Notes under the pieces: model-generated | What the model was told of the DNA's origin: nothing | Database searches by the model: none | The model's input: the letters and a program-made list of their open reading frames with translations, nothing else | In this document: positions 8,214-17,586 of the stretch, one piece after another | How the letters are laid out: the number at the start of each line of letters is the position of its first letter | Position numbering within the stretch: the first letter of the stretch is position 1 | Position numbers and translations under genes: made by a program | Source: Paludibacter sp. | GTDB taxonomy: Bacteria > Bacteroidota > Bacteroidia > Bacteroidales > Paludibacteraceae | Length of the DNA stretch: 64,000 bases | Assembly (NCBI GenBank): GCA_028690665.1 | Contig: JAQVAV010000002.1 | Location: forward strand, 353,962 to 417,961 | Direction of reading: 5' to 3'

Positions 8214-9371
8214 ATGAGTATTCAAAGATTTGTATTAAATGAAACATCTTGGTTTGGACCGGGATGCCGTTCGGTATTAGCCGATGAAATTAAAAAAAGA
8301 GGGTTCAAAAAAGTATTGGTCGTTACAGATAATGATTTAGTAAAGTTTAATGTAGCCGCACAGGTTACATCTGTTCTTGAAGCAGGAAATATCCCGTTTC
8401 AGATGTTTACGGATGTAAAACAAAACCCGACTGTTAAGCAGGTGAAAGCAGGGGTTGCCGAGTTTCAAAAGTCCGGGGCAGATGTAATTGTTGCTATTGG
8501 CGGAGGTTCGCCGATTGACACAGCAAAAGCTATTGGGATTATTTCTAATAATCCGGAGTTTGCCGATGTTGTTTCTTTGGAAGGAGTCGCTAATACGAAA
8601 AATAAATCGGTTCCGGTGATTGCGTTACCAACAACGGCCGGTACTGCTGCCGAGGTCACTATCAACTATGTAATTACAGATGAGGAAAATGTGAAGAAAA
8701 TGGTTTGTGTCGACCCTAACGATATTCCTGTTATGTCCATTGTTGATGCCGAGCTTATGCTGAGTATGCCCAAAGGCCTGACCGCTGCAACCGGTATGGA
8801 TGCACTGACACATGCTATCGAAGGATATATTACCAAAGGAGCCTGGGCAATGTCGGATATGTTTGAACTGAAAGCTGTTGAGTTGATTGCTAAATATCTT
8901 CCTCAGGTTGTGGAAAATCCGAAAAACGTTGAAGCCCGTGATAGTATGGCGGTTGCTCAGTACATTGCAGGTATGGGATTTTCGAATGTAGGTTTAGGTT
9001 TGGTGCATGGAATGGCTCATCCGCTCGGTGCATATTTTGATGTGCCTCATGGCGTTGCAAATGCCCTTTTGTTGCCTACAATCATGCAATTTAATATGGA
9101 AGCCGCTGTTGATAAATATGTGGATATTGCCAAAGCTATGGGGGTTGATGTGACAGGGATGAGTAAAGAAGTTGCTGCTCAGGCAGCTGTAGATGCAGTG
9201 AAAACTCTTGCAGTGAAAGTAGGAATTCCGGCAACTTTACGCGATCTGAACGTTCCGGAAGATGGCCTTGAAAAACTGTCTGTGTCTGCATTCAACGATG
9301 TATGTACTCCCGGAAATCCACGTGATGTAAAGCAGGAAGAAATATTGGAACTTTATAAAAAGGTATACTAA
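8214..9371 (+). CDS. fucO: Lactaldehyde reductase (1,2-propanediol oxidoreductase), iron-type alcohol dehydrogenase
   Basis: A 385-residue group III (iron-dependent) alcohol dehydrogenase, the full length of FucO. It has the NAD-binding GGGSPIDTAKAIG motif near residue 97, the iron-ligand region MDALTHAIEGY near 200, and GMAHPLGAYFDVPHGVANA near 265. FucO reduces L-lactaldehyde to L-1,2-propanediol with NADH, which disposes of reducing power in anaerobic fucose/rhamnose catabolism. The aldolase genes directly upstream support this substrate. Closely related butanol or glycerol dehydrogenases cannot be fully excluded. Confidence 0.85.
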   Translation: MSIQRFVLNETSWFGPGCRSVLADEIKKRGFKKVLVVTDNDLVKFNVAAQVTSVLEAGNIPFQMFTDVKQNPTVKQVKAGVAEFQKSGADVIVAIGGGSPIDTAKAIGIISNNPEFADVVSLEGVANTKNKSVPVIALPTTAGTAAEVTINYVITDEENVKKMVCVDPNDIPVMSIVDAELMLSMPKGLTAATGMDALTHAIEGYITKGAWAMSDMFELKAVELIAKYLPQVVENPKNVEARDSMAVAQYIAGMGFSNVGLGLVHGMAHPLGAYFDVPHGVANALLLPTIMQFNMEAAVDKYVDIAKAMGVDVTGMSKEVAAQAAVDAVKTLAVKVGIPATLRDLNVPEDGLEKLSVSAFNDVCTPGNPRDVKQEEILELYKKVY

Positions 9372-9403
9372 ATTGTACTAATTGAATTGTATTTTATGTC
9401 TTT

Positions 9404-9438
9404 AAAACGTCTGATTGAGTTGTATCGTCAGACGTTTT
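9404..9438 (+). terminator. Intrinsic terminator after fucO
   Basis: An 11-base stem AAAACGTCTGA pairs perfectly with TCAGACGTTTT across a 13-base loop, and T-rich sequence follows. It lies 33 bases after the fucO stop. Confidence 0.8.
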
Positions 9439-9449
9439 TCTTATTTTTG
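9420..9449 (+). promoter_or_regulatory. Promoter of the lipoate ligase gene, overlapping the fucO terminator
   Basis: TTG (9420-9422), 19 bases, then TATTTTTG (9442-9449) exactly fits the Bacteroidetes -33/-7 arrangement. The -33 element lies in the loop of the preceding terminator. The ATG of lplA follows 23 bases downstream. Confidence 0.6.
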
Positions 9450-9472
9450 TTATCTGCATTTTAAATTTTACC

Positions 9473-10195
9473 ATGAAAATCATACATTCTTCATCGTTAT
9501 CACCTGCTGTTAATTTAGCCACAGAGGAATTCCTTTTTTATGAGTCGGAGGATGATATGCTTTTTTTTTATGTTAACCTGCCTTCTGTGATAATTGGTTC
9601 GAATCAGGTAGTACAAAATGAAGTGAATATCGATTTTTGCCGGAAGTATAATATCGAAATTATTCGCAGAATGTCGGGTGGGGGAGCCGTCTATCATGAC
9701 ACGGGAAACCTGAACTACAGTTTTATTACCAACCGAAAACAAGATCAATCGGCACTAAGCGATGAATTTCTACATCCGGTTGTTGAAGTTTTGAAAGAAT
9801 TAAATGTTCCTGTCGTTATTGGTACACGAAAAGATTTATGGCTGTCCGGATCCAAAGTTAGCGGAACGGCTTCGCACGTAAGCAAAAACAGGGAATTGCA
9901 TCATGGAACACTTCTGTTTGATGCCAGTCTGGAAAATTTACATCGGGCATTGAATGCCATAAATACAGATCTGTCCGTTAAGGGTACGGCTTCGGTATCA
10001 AGTCAGGTAATGAATATCTCCGAATATTTGAGAATGAATAAAAGTTCACTTGATATGAACACATTCCGACAGAAGTTTATAAGTGCCTGTGAATGCCGGT
10101 TTACTTCAAAATCGGAACCATTTTTCCTGAACGAAAATATCAATAAACTTGTTTTAGAAAAATATCAGACTCAGGAGTGGAATTTTAAAAAATAA
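9473..10195 (+). CDS. lplA: Lipoate--protein ligase
   Basis: A 240-residue cofactor transferase of the BPL/LplA fold. It has the lipoate-ligase motif RRMSGGGAVYHDTGNLNYSF (about 64-83), NQVVQNEVN (about 44) and WLSGSKVSGTA with the catalytic-type Lys near 131. LplA activates lipoate with ATP and attaches it to lysines of E2 or GcvH proteins. It is shorter than E. coli LplA and lacks most of the accessory domain, as is common for Bacteroidetes proteins. Its likely clients include the complex whose E1 ends at 717. It has its own promoter after the fucO terminator. Confidence 0.85.
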   Translation: MKIIHSSSLSPAVNLATEEFLFYESEDDMLFFYVNLPSVIIGSNQVVQNEVNIDFCRKYNIEIIRRMSGGGAVYHDTGNLNYSFITNRKQDQSALSDEFLHPVVEVLKELNVPVVIGTRKDLWLSGSKVSGTASHVSKNRELHHGTLLFDASLENLHRALNAINTDLSVKGTASVSSQVMNISEYLRMNKSSLDMNTFRQKFISACECRFTSKSEPFFLNENINKLVLEKYQTQEWNFKK

Positions 10196-10287
10196 CGACT
10201 TGTTTTCTGATTTTGTTTGTCAATCTTGATAAGAAGTGCCCTGATTTTTGTATTTGAAATTCGGTAGCGTCAAAAAAATATATAAAA

Positions 10288-11226
10288 ATGAGATACTTAC
10301 AGTTTAAAAATGGGGATTTTATACCTCAATTTGGTTTAGGAACATGGTTGTCTGAACCCAATAAGGTTTATAATGCAGTGATTGAAGCTATAAAATGCGG
10401 ATACCGTCATATTGATTGTGCTTTTATTTACGGAAATGAAAAAGAAATCGGAGAAGCTCTGAAATTCGCTTTTTCTTCGGGATTAGTAAAACGGGAAGAA
10501 TTATTTGTGACATCGAAATTATGGAACAGTTTTCATGCTCCGGAAGATGTTGAGACTGCATTATATCAAAGTTTGAAAGATTTACAGCTTGATTATCTTG
10601 ATCTGTATTTAATTCATTGGCCTATTGCCTTCAAACCTGGATATTTGCATGCGAAATCTGTAGACCAACTTGGTACTTTGGATGAATACCCTCTTGATGC
10701 TACTTGGATGGCCATGTCAGCTTTGAAAGAAAAAGGTTTAGTACGGCATATCGGCGTTTCTAATTTTAATATTTTTAAATTGGAAAAACTCTTTCAAAAA
10801 ACTTCGTTGATACCCGAAGTAAATCAGATAGAACTTCATCCTTTTTTTCAGCAAGATGACATGCTGACTTATGCAAAAGAAAAAGGTATCATCCTGACTG
10901 CGTATGCACCTTTGGGCGGGCGCCGTTTGATCAAAACCGATGATGGCATTCAGAAAAATCAGATTATTGTAGAACTGGCAGAAAAGTATAAGTGTTCGGA
11001 AACACAATTGATTTTGGCGTGGGGACTTCAAAGAGGAACGGTGGTGATTCCTAAATCGGTGAATGCTACAAGAATTAACGATAATTTTGCTGCCCTGTGT
11101 ATCATATTAGAAAGTGCTGATATGGACAGAATTACGGAAATTGATAGAAAACAGCGCAATTCACAGGGGCTATTCGCTGTGTTGCCAGGAGGGTGTTATA
11201 CATACGAGAATATCTGGAACGAATAG
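10288..11226 (+). CDS. Aldo/keto reductase
   Basis: A 312-residue (alpha/beta)8 AKR with a complete catalytic tetrad: Asp and Tyr in DCAFIYGNEKEIG (D44, Y49 region), Lys in TSKLWNS and His in LIHWPIAF. The C-terminal NADPH-binding stretch VIPKSVNATRINDNF is also present. Such enzymes reduce aldehydes and ketoses with NADPH; aldose or xylose-reductase-like substrates are likely. It lies 92 bases after lplA on the same strand and precedes a bidirectional terminator. No link to the deoxysugar set can be proven, though an aldehyde-reducing role would fit. Confidence 0.85.
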   Translation: MRYLQFKNGDFIPQFGLGTWLSEPNKVYNAVIEAIKCGYRHIDCAFIYGNEKEIGEALKFAFSSGLVKREELFVTSKLWNSFHAPEDVETALYQSLKDLQLDYLDLYLIHWPIAFKPGYLHAKSVDQLGTLDEYPLDATWMAMSALKEKGLVRHIGVSNFNIFKLEKLFQKTSLIPEVNQIELHPFFQQDDMLTYAKEKGIILTAYAPLGGRRLIKTDDGIQKNQIIVELAEKYKCSETQLILAWGLQRGTVVIPKSVNATRINDNFAALCIILESADMDRITEIDRKQRNSQGLFAVLPGGCYTYENIWNE

Positions 11227-11272
11227 AATAAATTGTAATTATCCGACACATTCGTTTCCACTTTGTTCGGAT

Positions 11273-11316
11273 CAAAAAAAATGACTGACGATTTATTGTC
11301 GTCAGCCATCTTTTTA
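11273..11316. terminator. Bidirectional terminator between the AKR and HtrA genes
   Basis: ATGACTGACGA and TCGTCAGCCAT form an 11-base stem with one mismatch and a 7-base loop. An A8 run lies on the left and a T-rich run on the right, serving both convergent genes. Confidence 0.75.
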
Positions 11317-11335
11317 TAAAGTGAATTATTCGTTT

Positions 11336-12838
11336 TTAGTCAGCTAAACTGATACCGTATACAGCTATTTTCCCATTCGGATAAATACCCGCAATGTTGA
11401 ATGATTTAAACTGATCGGAAGAATTAATCGCATCGTTAAATGCTTCATTCAAATCATCGATTGAGCGGATAGCCTGATCGTTGACTTTTACAATAATGAA
11501 TCCTGGTTTAATGCCGGCATCTTTGAACTTACCTTTGTCTACCGATTTTACTTCTACTCCATAGTCAATCTGGTATTTGTCCTTTTGGCTGCTTGTGAGT
11601 TCCTGAAATTCAGCACCCAGCATAGCTGTGTTCGATTCTGAAGATACTACACCTGAGTTTCCGTGGCTGTTTTTGAGTTCGGCTGTTACTGTTATTTCTT
11701 TGTTGTCGCGGATAACTGTGATTTTTACTTTGTCGCCCGGGCTGTATCTTCCGATTTGCTCTTGAAGCTGGCTTGCTGTTTTTACTTCAACATCATCGAC
11801 TTTTACAATAATATCTTCTTTTTTAATGCCGGCTTTTGCCGCAGCGCTGTTGTCAACAATATCGGCAACATAAGCTCCGTTCATGGATTTTAATTTCAGC
11901 TTTTTGGCAATCTCGTCGGTTACGGTTTGCATTTTTACTCCGAGAACTGCACGTTGCACAATACCATACTGGCGAATGTCTGAAACTACTTTTTGCACAA
12001 TACTTACAGGAACGGCAAATGCATATCCTGCGTAAGATCCTGTTTGAGATGCAATAGCTGTGTTAATCCCGACAAGTTGACCTCTGGTGTTGACCAAAGC
12101 GCCTCCGCTGTTACCCGGATTTACTGCCGCATCTGTCTGAATAAATGATTCGATAGGCATTTTCGAATTGATGATGTTTATGCTTCTGGCTTTGGCACTT
12201 ACGATTCCTGCTGTAACAGTAGAAGTCAGGTTGAAAGGATTGCCGACAGCTAGTACCCATTCACCGACTTTAAGCGAATCGGAATTTCCGAAAAGAATAA
12301 CCGGTAATTTTTCAGCATCTATTTTTATCAGAGCAATATCTGTGTTTGGATCTGTCCCGACAAGTTTTGCTTTAAATGTTCGGTTGTCGTTGAGTGTTAC
12401 TTCAATTTCTTTGGATTTGTCAATTACGTGATTGTTTGTTACGATATAACCATCGCTTGAAATAATCACACCTGAACCGGAAGCTTCCTGCATAGGCTGT
12501 TCCTGTTGCTGTTTTTGTTGAGGACGTCCGAAAAAGTATTCGAAAAACGGATCGTTTGGAATTCCGAAAGATTGAACTTGTACCGGAATTTTTGTTTTTA
12601 CGTGCACTACCGCATGTACCGAAAGTTCGGCAGCTTTTGTGAAATCAACTCCTGTTGAAGCAGCCTCGGCAGAATGTCCGCCCAAAGAGGTGTATGAGAC
12701 AGGAATATTATTTCCTTTAAATACGTATCCGTTGCTTTGGTTGTTTTTTAAGTAGCTTGTCGTTAAGTTTGTAGCTACGCTTACGGCTATAACAGCAACA
12801 AATAAGCCGAGCAGTTTGGTTTTCTTTGAAACATTCAT
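11336..12838 (-). CDS. htrA: Do/HtrA-family periplasmic serine protease with two PDZ domains
   Basis: A 500-residue protein with an N-terminal signal/anchor (KLLGLFVAVIAVSVATNL, residues 8-25). The trypsin-like domain has a complete triad: His137 in TNNHVIDK, Asp167 in NTDIALIK and Ser244 in PGNSGGALV. Two PDZ domains follow, about 275-375 and 400-490. A Gln-rich linker (residues 107-116) lies in the LA-loop region. DegP/DegQ enzymes degrade or refold damaged envelope proteins. The gene is monocistronic, with eno upstream behind its own terminator. The last PDZ domain ends within 10 residues of the stop, so the protein is complete. Confidence 0.92.
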   Translation of the reverse strand: MNVSKKTKLLGLFVAVIAVSVATNLTTSYLKNNQSNGYVFKGNNIPVSYTSLGGHSAEAASTGVDFTKAAELSVHAVVHVKTKIPVQVQSFGIPNDPFFEYFFGRPQQKQQQEQPMQEASGSGVIISSDGYIVTNNHVIDKSKEIEVTLNDNRTFKAKLVGTDPNTDIALIKIDAEKLPVILFGNSDSLKVGEWVLAVGNPFNLTSTVTAGIVSAKARSINIINSKMPIESFIQTDAAVNPGNSGGALVNTRGQLVGINTAIASQTGSYAGYAFAVPVSIVQKVVSDIRQYGIVQRAVLGVKMQTVTDEIAKKLKLKSMNGAYVADIVDNSAAAKAGIKKEDIIVKVDDVEVKTASQLQEQIGRYSPGDKVKITVIRDNKEITVTAELKNSHGNSGVVSSESNTAMLGAEFQELTSSQKDKYQIDYGVEVKSVDKGKFKDAGIKPGFIIVKVNDQAIRSIDDLNEAFNDAINSSDQFKSFNIAGIYPNGKIAVYGISLAD

Positions 12839-13027
12839 AATCTTCTTACTTTATAAGTTTATATTTTCTGTTTTTATTATTGTTTCTGATGCGAAAATAT
12901 ACAAAACAAATACCTCTCAATTCATTGACATGTTTTATTTGATATCTTTTAATAGAGGGATTTGTGTGCTTAACGGGTCTTAACGGAGGAGTATTTTAAA
13001 TTAAAAAAAATCTGAAATGGAGAACAA

Positions 13028-13058
13028 AAAAGGCTACCTGATTGTCAGGTAACCTTTT
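13028..13058 (-). terminator. Terminator of eno
   Basis: On the minus strand AAAAGGTTACCTGA pairs with TCAGGTAGCCTTTT (one mismatch, 3-base loop) and is followed by TTGT. It begins about 40 bases after the eno stop. Confidence 0.8.
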
Positions 13059-13096
13059 ATATTAGTCTAAGTTGTCAGTGAAAAATTGTCAGTCGA

Positions 13097-14431
<1,335 letters not shown>

Positions 14432-14552
14432 CTAAATTGTTCGCCTTTTATAGTTTTTTGATTTTAAATTTTACAAAAGGGTAATAGTTATTATATGTGA
14501 GTCCTCCTATGGTTAATTTAAGTAGTTTGTTACATGAATTTACAGCGTGATT

Positions 14553-14987
14553 TTATTCTTTGGGCTCGGCAGCTACATTTCCTGCTATATTATTATCTTC
14601 TTCCGGTGTTTTGTATGCCAGAGGCAATTTTTTCTTCGATATTTTTTTTAGTTGGGTGTTTTCTGCTTTCAATATAGTATTCTCTGTAGTTAGTTCAATG
14701 ATTTTTTCTATGAGCATTTTTAGAGATGGATCATCACTCGGAGAAAACCGTATTTTTTCGAGGCAGGGTAAACTTGTACTGGATGGTTTGAGCATTTTCC
14801 CTGTACCCAGAAACAGCCATTCCGGATTTAAATCAGTATATTGGGAGCATATAATCTCGCATTTATCGCTTCCTATGGCTCCATCTTTGTCCAAGAATCC
14901 GTTTGAAATACCTGTTTCTTTATAAAATTTGTATTTGCTGATTTGTTTGTAACGTAGATATTCAATGATTCTTTTACGAATTGACAT
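14553..14987 (-). CDS. XRE-like helix-turn-helix transcriptional regulator with C-terminal coiled coil
   Basis: A 144-residue protein. The first 70 residues look like an HTH DNA-binding domain of the type common in Bacteroidetes mobile elements (RIIEYLRYKQISKYKFYKE, then GISNGFL, ending NPEWLFLGTGKML). A leucine-zipper-like segment, LKMLIEKIIELTTENTILKA near 90-115, probably dimerises it. It is divergent from a 58-residue HTH protein at 15143, and a 22-bp palindrome lies between them. That layout is typical of a self-regulating repressor pair. Its target beyond itself is unknown. Confidence 0.65.
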   Translation of the reverse strand: MSIRKRIIEYLRYKQISKYKFYKETGISNGFLDKDGAIGSDKCEIICSQYTDLNPEWLFLGTGKMLKPSSTSLPCLEKIRFSPSDDPSLKMLIEKIIELTTENTILKAENTQLKKISKKKLPLAYKTPEEDNNIAGNVAAEPKE

Positions 14988-15011
14988 AATTTTTATGATG
15001 ATAATTATGAT

Positions 15012-15033
15012 TTGTAAGAAAAATTTCTAACAA
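15012..15033. promoter_or_regulatory. 22-bp palindromic operator candidate
   Basis: TTGTAAG-AAAAATTT-CTAACAA is symmetric in 20 of 22 positions. It lies 25 bases upstream of the XRE-like start and just before the -33 element of the divergent promoter, so a bound dimer could control both genes. Confidence 0.5.
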
Positions 15034-15037
15034 ATTT

Positions 15038-15067
15038 TTGATAATAGATAATATTCTCGTAAATTTG
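15038..15067 (+). promoter_or_regulatory. Promoter of the small HTH gene
   Basis: TTG (15038-15040), 19 bases, then TAAATTTG (15060-15067) exactly matches the Bacteroidetes TTG-N19-TAnnTTTG pattern. It would give a leader of about 70 bases before the ATG at 15143. Confidence 0.6.
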
Positions 15068-15142
15068 CACAGACTAAATTTTTATGTAACCATTGTAAAA
15101 ATGTCTCAATTGGGACATGATTTGCAAATATAAACTTTTTCG

Positions 15143-15319
15143 ATGAATAATTTTACTGAAAAACAAATCCCCCGGCATGGCTATATATCAGAGTTAGCCA
15201 AATTATGCAATTGTAGTCGCAAAACGGTTTCCAGAGCTTTATTTCATGGATTTCACGGCCCAAAGTCAGATAAGGTTATAGATCTTTATCATAAAATATA
15301 CAAATGTGGTAAAGAGTGA
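15143..15319 (+). CDS. Small HTH protein, 58 residues
   Basis: A short ORF reads MNNFTEKQIPRHGYISELAK, LCNCSRKTVSRALFHGFHGP, KSDKVIDLYHKIYKCGKE. The segment YISELAKLCNCSRKTVSRAL is a helix-turn-helix pattern, with the recognition helix around SRKTVSRAL. It is divergent from the XRE-like gene and has an exact consensus promoter. Similar tiny DNA-binding proteins next to XRE-like regulators occur in Bacteroidetes, where their function is mostly unassigned. A strong hairpin (15492-15531) lies downstream and could end the transcript. Confidence 0.55.
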   Translation: MNNFTEKQIPRHGYISELAKLCNCSRKTVSRALFHGFHGPKSDKVIDLYHKIYKCGKE

Positions 15320-15491
15320 ACTAGTTCTCTTCCTGAAAAGTATTTAGATCATCACAAAATTAATGCGTTCATCTTTTAATAAAGATTTATTAATTGACTA
15401 TCTGAATTTTTTATTTTTTGATGAAAAATTTGTGTGAATATTTTTGTCTATTGAAAAATTAGTTTCTGTTTTGTTTATTTTCTAAGTTTTA

Positions 15492-15531
15492 AATTACTCA
15501 CGGGGAGATGTGTTTCTCTTCGTGAGTAATT
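15492..15531. terminator. Strong hairpin / bidirectional terminator
   Basis: AATTACTCACG pairs perfectly with CGTGAGTAATT. The stem can extend inward by GGGAGA/TCTCTT (two G-U pairs) to 17 bp with a 6-base loop. TTGTTTTGTT follows on the plus side. It lies between the small HTH gene and the end of the ATPase pseudogene. Confidence 0.65.
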
Positions 15532-15537
15532 GTTTTG

Positions 15538-16444
<907 letters not shown>

Positions 16445-16511
16445 TTATAATCGAAAATTTACATATAATTCTTCGGTTTTGTAAAATTGTTTTTACTCTG
16501 TGTTTCGTCTC

Positions 16512-16566
16512 GTTTGTAATGATGGGGGGATGTTTGTAATGTTGAAAATATTTACATGCTGTAAAT
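16512..16566. promoter_or_regulatory. Direct repeats and palindrome upstream of the DUF4197 lipoprotein
   Basis: GTTTGTAATG occurs at 16512-16521 and again at 16532-16541, exactly 20 bases apart (two helical turns). A palindrome, ATTTACA-TGC-TGTAAAT, follows at 16550-16566. The rest of 16445-16698 is AT-rich with no gene seen. Confidence 0.35.
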
Positions 16567-16663
16567 AAGTAACACCTTACAATGCAGAAATCGGGTGCTG
16601 GTTCCCGTTTGGATTACCTCTGGAAAATATATTACAATGGAGATAAAAGTCGAAAATATTCCA

Positions 16664-16671
16664 TACTTTTG
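16664..16671 (+). promoter_or_regulatory. Candidate -7 box (TACTTTTG)
   Basis: TACTTTTG fits TAnnTTTG and lies 28 bases before the ATG of the DUF4197 lipoprotein. No consensus -33 element is at the usual distance. Confidence 0.4.
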
Positions 16672-16698
16672 AATTCGAAAAAATGAAAAAAGAATAAT

Positions 16699-17457
16699 AT
16701 GAGAAAAATATTGCTACTTTTTGCGGTTGCTGTGCTAATGACTTCCTGTGCCCAACTTCTGAATATTGCGAATCAGGTTTCAACGGCTACCGGTACAACT
16801 TCAATAACTAATGCCGATAATATAGCCGGCCTTAAAAGTGCTTTAAATATTGGAATTGAAAATGCAGTTTCCGTACTTGGAAAAGAAAATGGTTTTTTCA
16901 ATGATGCTACTTTAAAATTATTTTTACCGGAGGAAGCACAAGGTATTATAGATAATATTAAGCTGATTCCTGGAGGCCAGAGTTTAGTGGATAAAGCCGT
17001 ATTGTCGATAAACCGGTCAGCGGAAGACGCGGTTAAAACTGCAACGCCGATTTTTACCAAAGCTATTACCAATATGACAATTAGCGATGCCGTCGGAATC
17101 CTTTTTGGAAATCAGGATGCAGCCACGCAATATTTTCGCAAAACAACGTATACCGAGTTAAAATCTGCTTTTTCTCCTAAAGTAAAGGAGTCGTTGAGTA
17201 AACCGTTAGTTGCCAATGTGTCAACTACGCAATCATGGAATACTCTGACATCCACTTATAACAAAGTTGCCAACAGCACCGTCGGAACTGTTGCGGGACT
17301 AAAATCTGTAAATGTAAATCTAAACGATTATGTTACGGAAAAAGCTTTGGATGCTCTTTTTTCAAAAATTGCCACAGAAGAGAAATCTATCCGGGCAAAT
17401 CCTCAGGCTCGTGTCAATGATATACTGAAGAAAGTTTTCGGACAATTGGATAAATAA
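16699..17457 (+). CDS. DUF4197 domain-containing lipoprotein
   Basis: A 252-residue protein with a lipoprotein signal peptide: KILLLFAVAVLMTSC, with the lipobox Cys at residue 17. The body matches the DUF4197 family, with repeated short helical segments (GLKSALNIGIENAVSVLGK, FFNDATLKLFLPEEAQ, SISKPL-like and GTVAGLKSVNVNLNDYVTEKAL) and an ADALFSKIATEE-type end. The family is widespread in Bacteroidetes and Proteobacteria, and no biochemical role is established. The protein is probably anchored to the outer membrane facing the periplasm. The gene is monocistronic and convergent with mutS2. Confidence 0.85.
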   Translation: MRKILLLFAVAVLMTSCAQLLNIANQVSTATGTTSITNADNIAGLKSALNIGIENAVSVLGKENGFFNDATLKLFLPEEAQGIIDNIKLIPGGQSLVDKAVLSINRSAEDAVKTATPIFTKAITNMTISDAVGILFGNQDAATQYFRKTTYTELKSAFSPKVKESLSKPLVANVSTTQSWNTLTSTYNKVANSTVGTVAGLKSVNVNLNDYVTEKALDALFSKIATEEKSIRANPQARVNDILKKVFGQLDK

Positions 17458-17586
17458 GGAGTAAATACATTTTATACCGCATAAAATTCTTGTCTGAAAA
17501 AACATGGAGTTTCCAAGCCCGGCAAATTCGAGTTGTAAATTTTGATGTGCGTAATTTGTAAAGATTAGCGTTCCTTTGTGTCGCGG

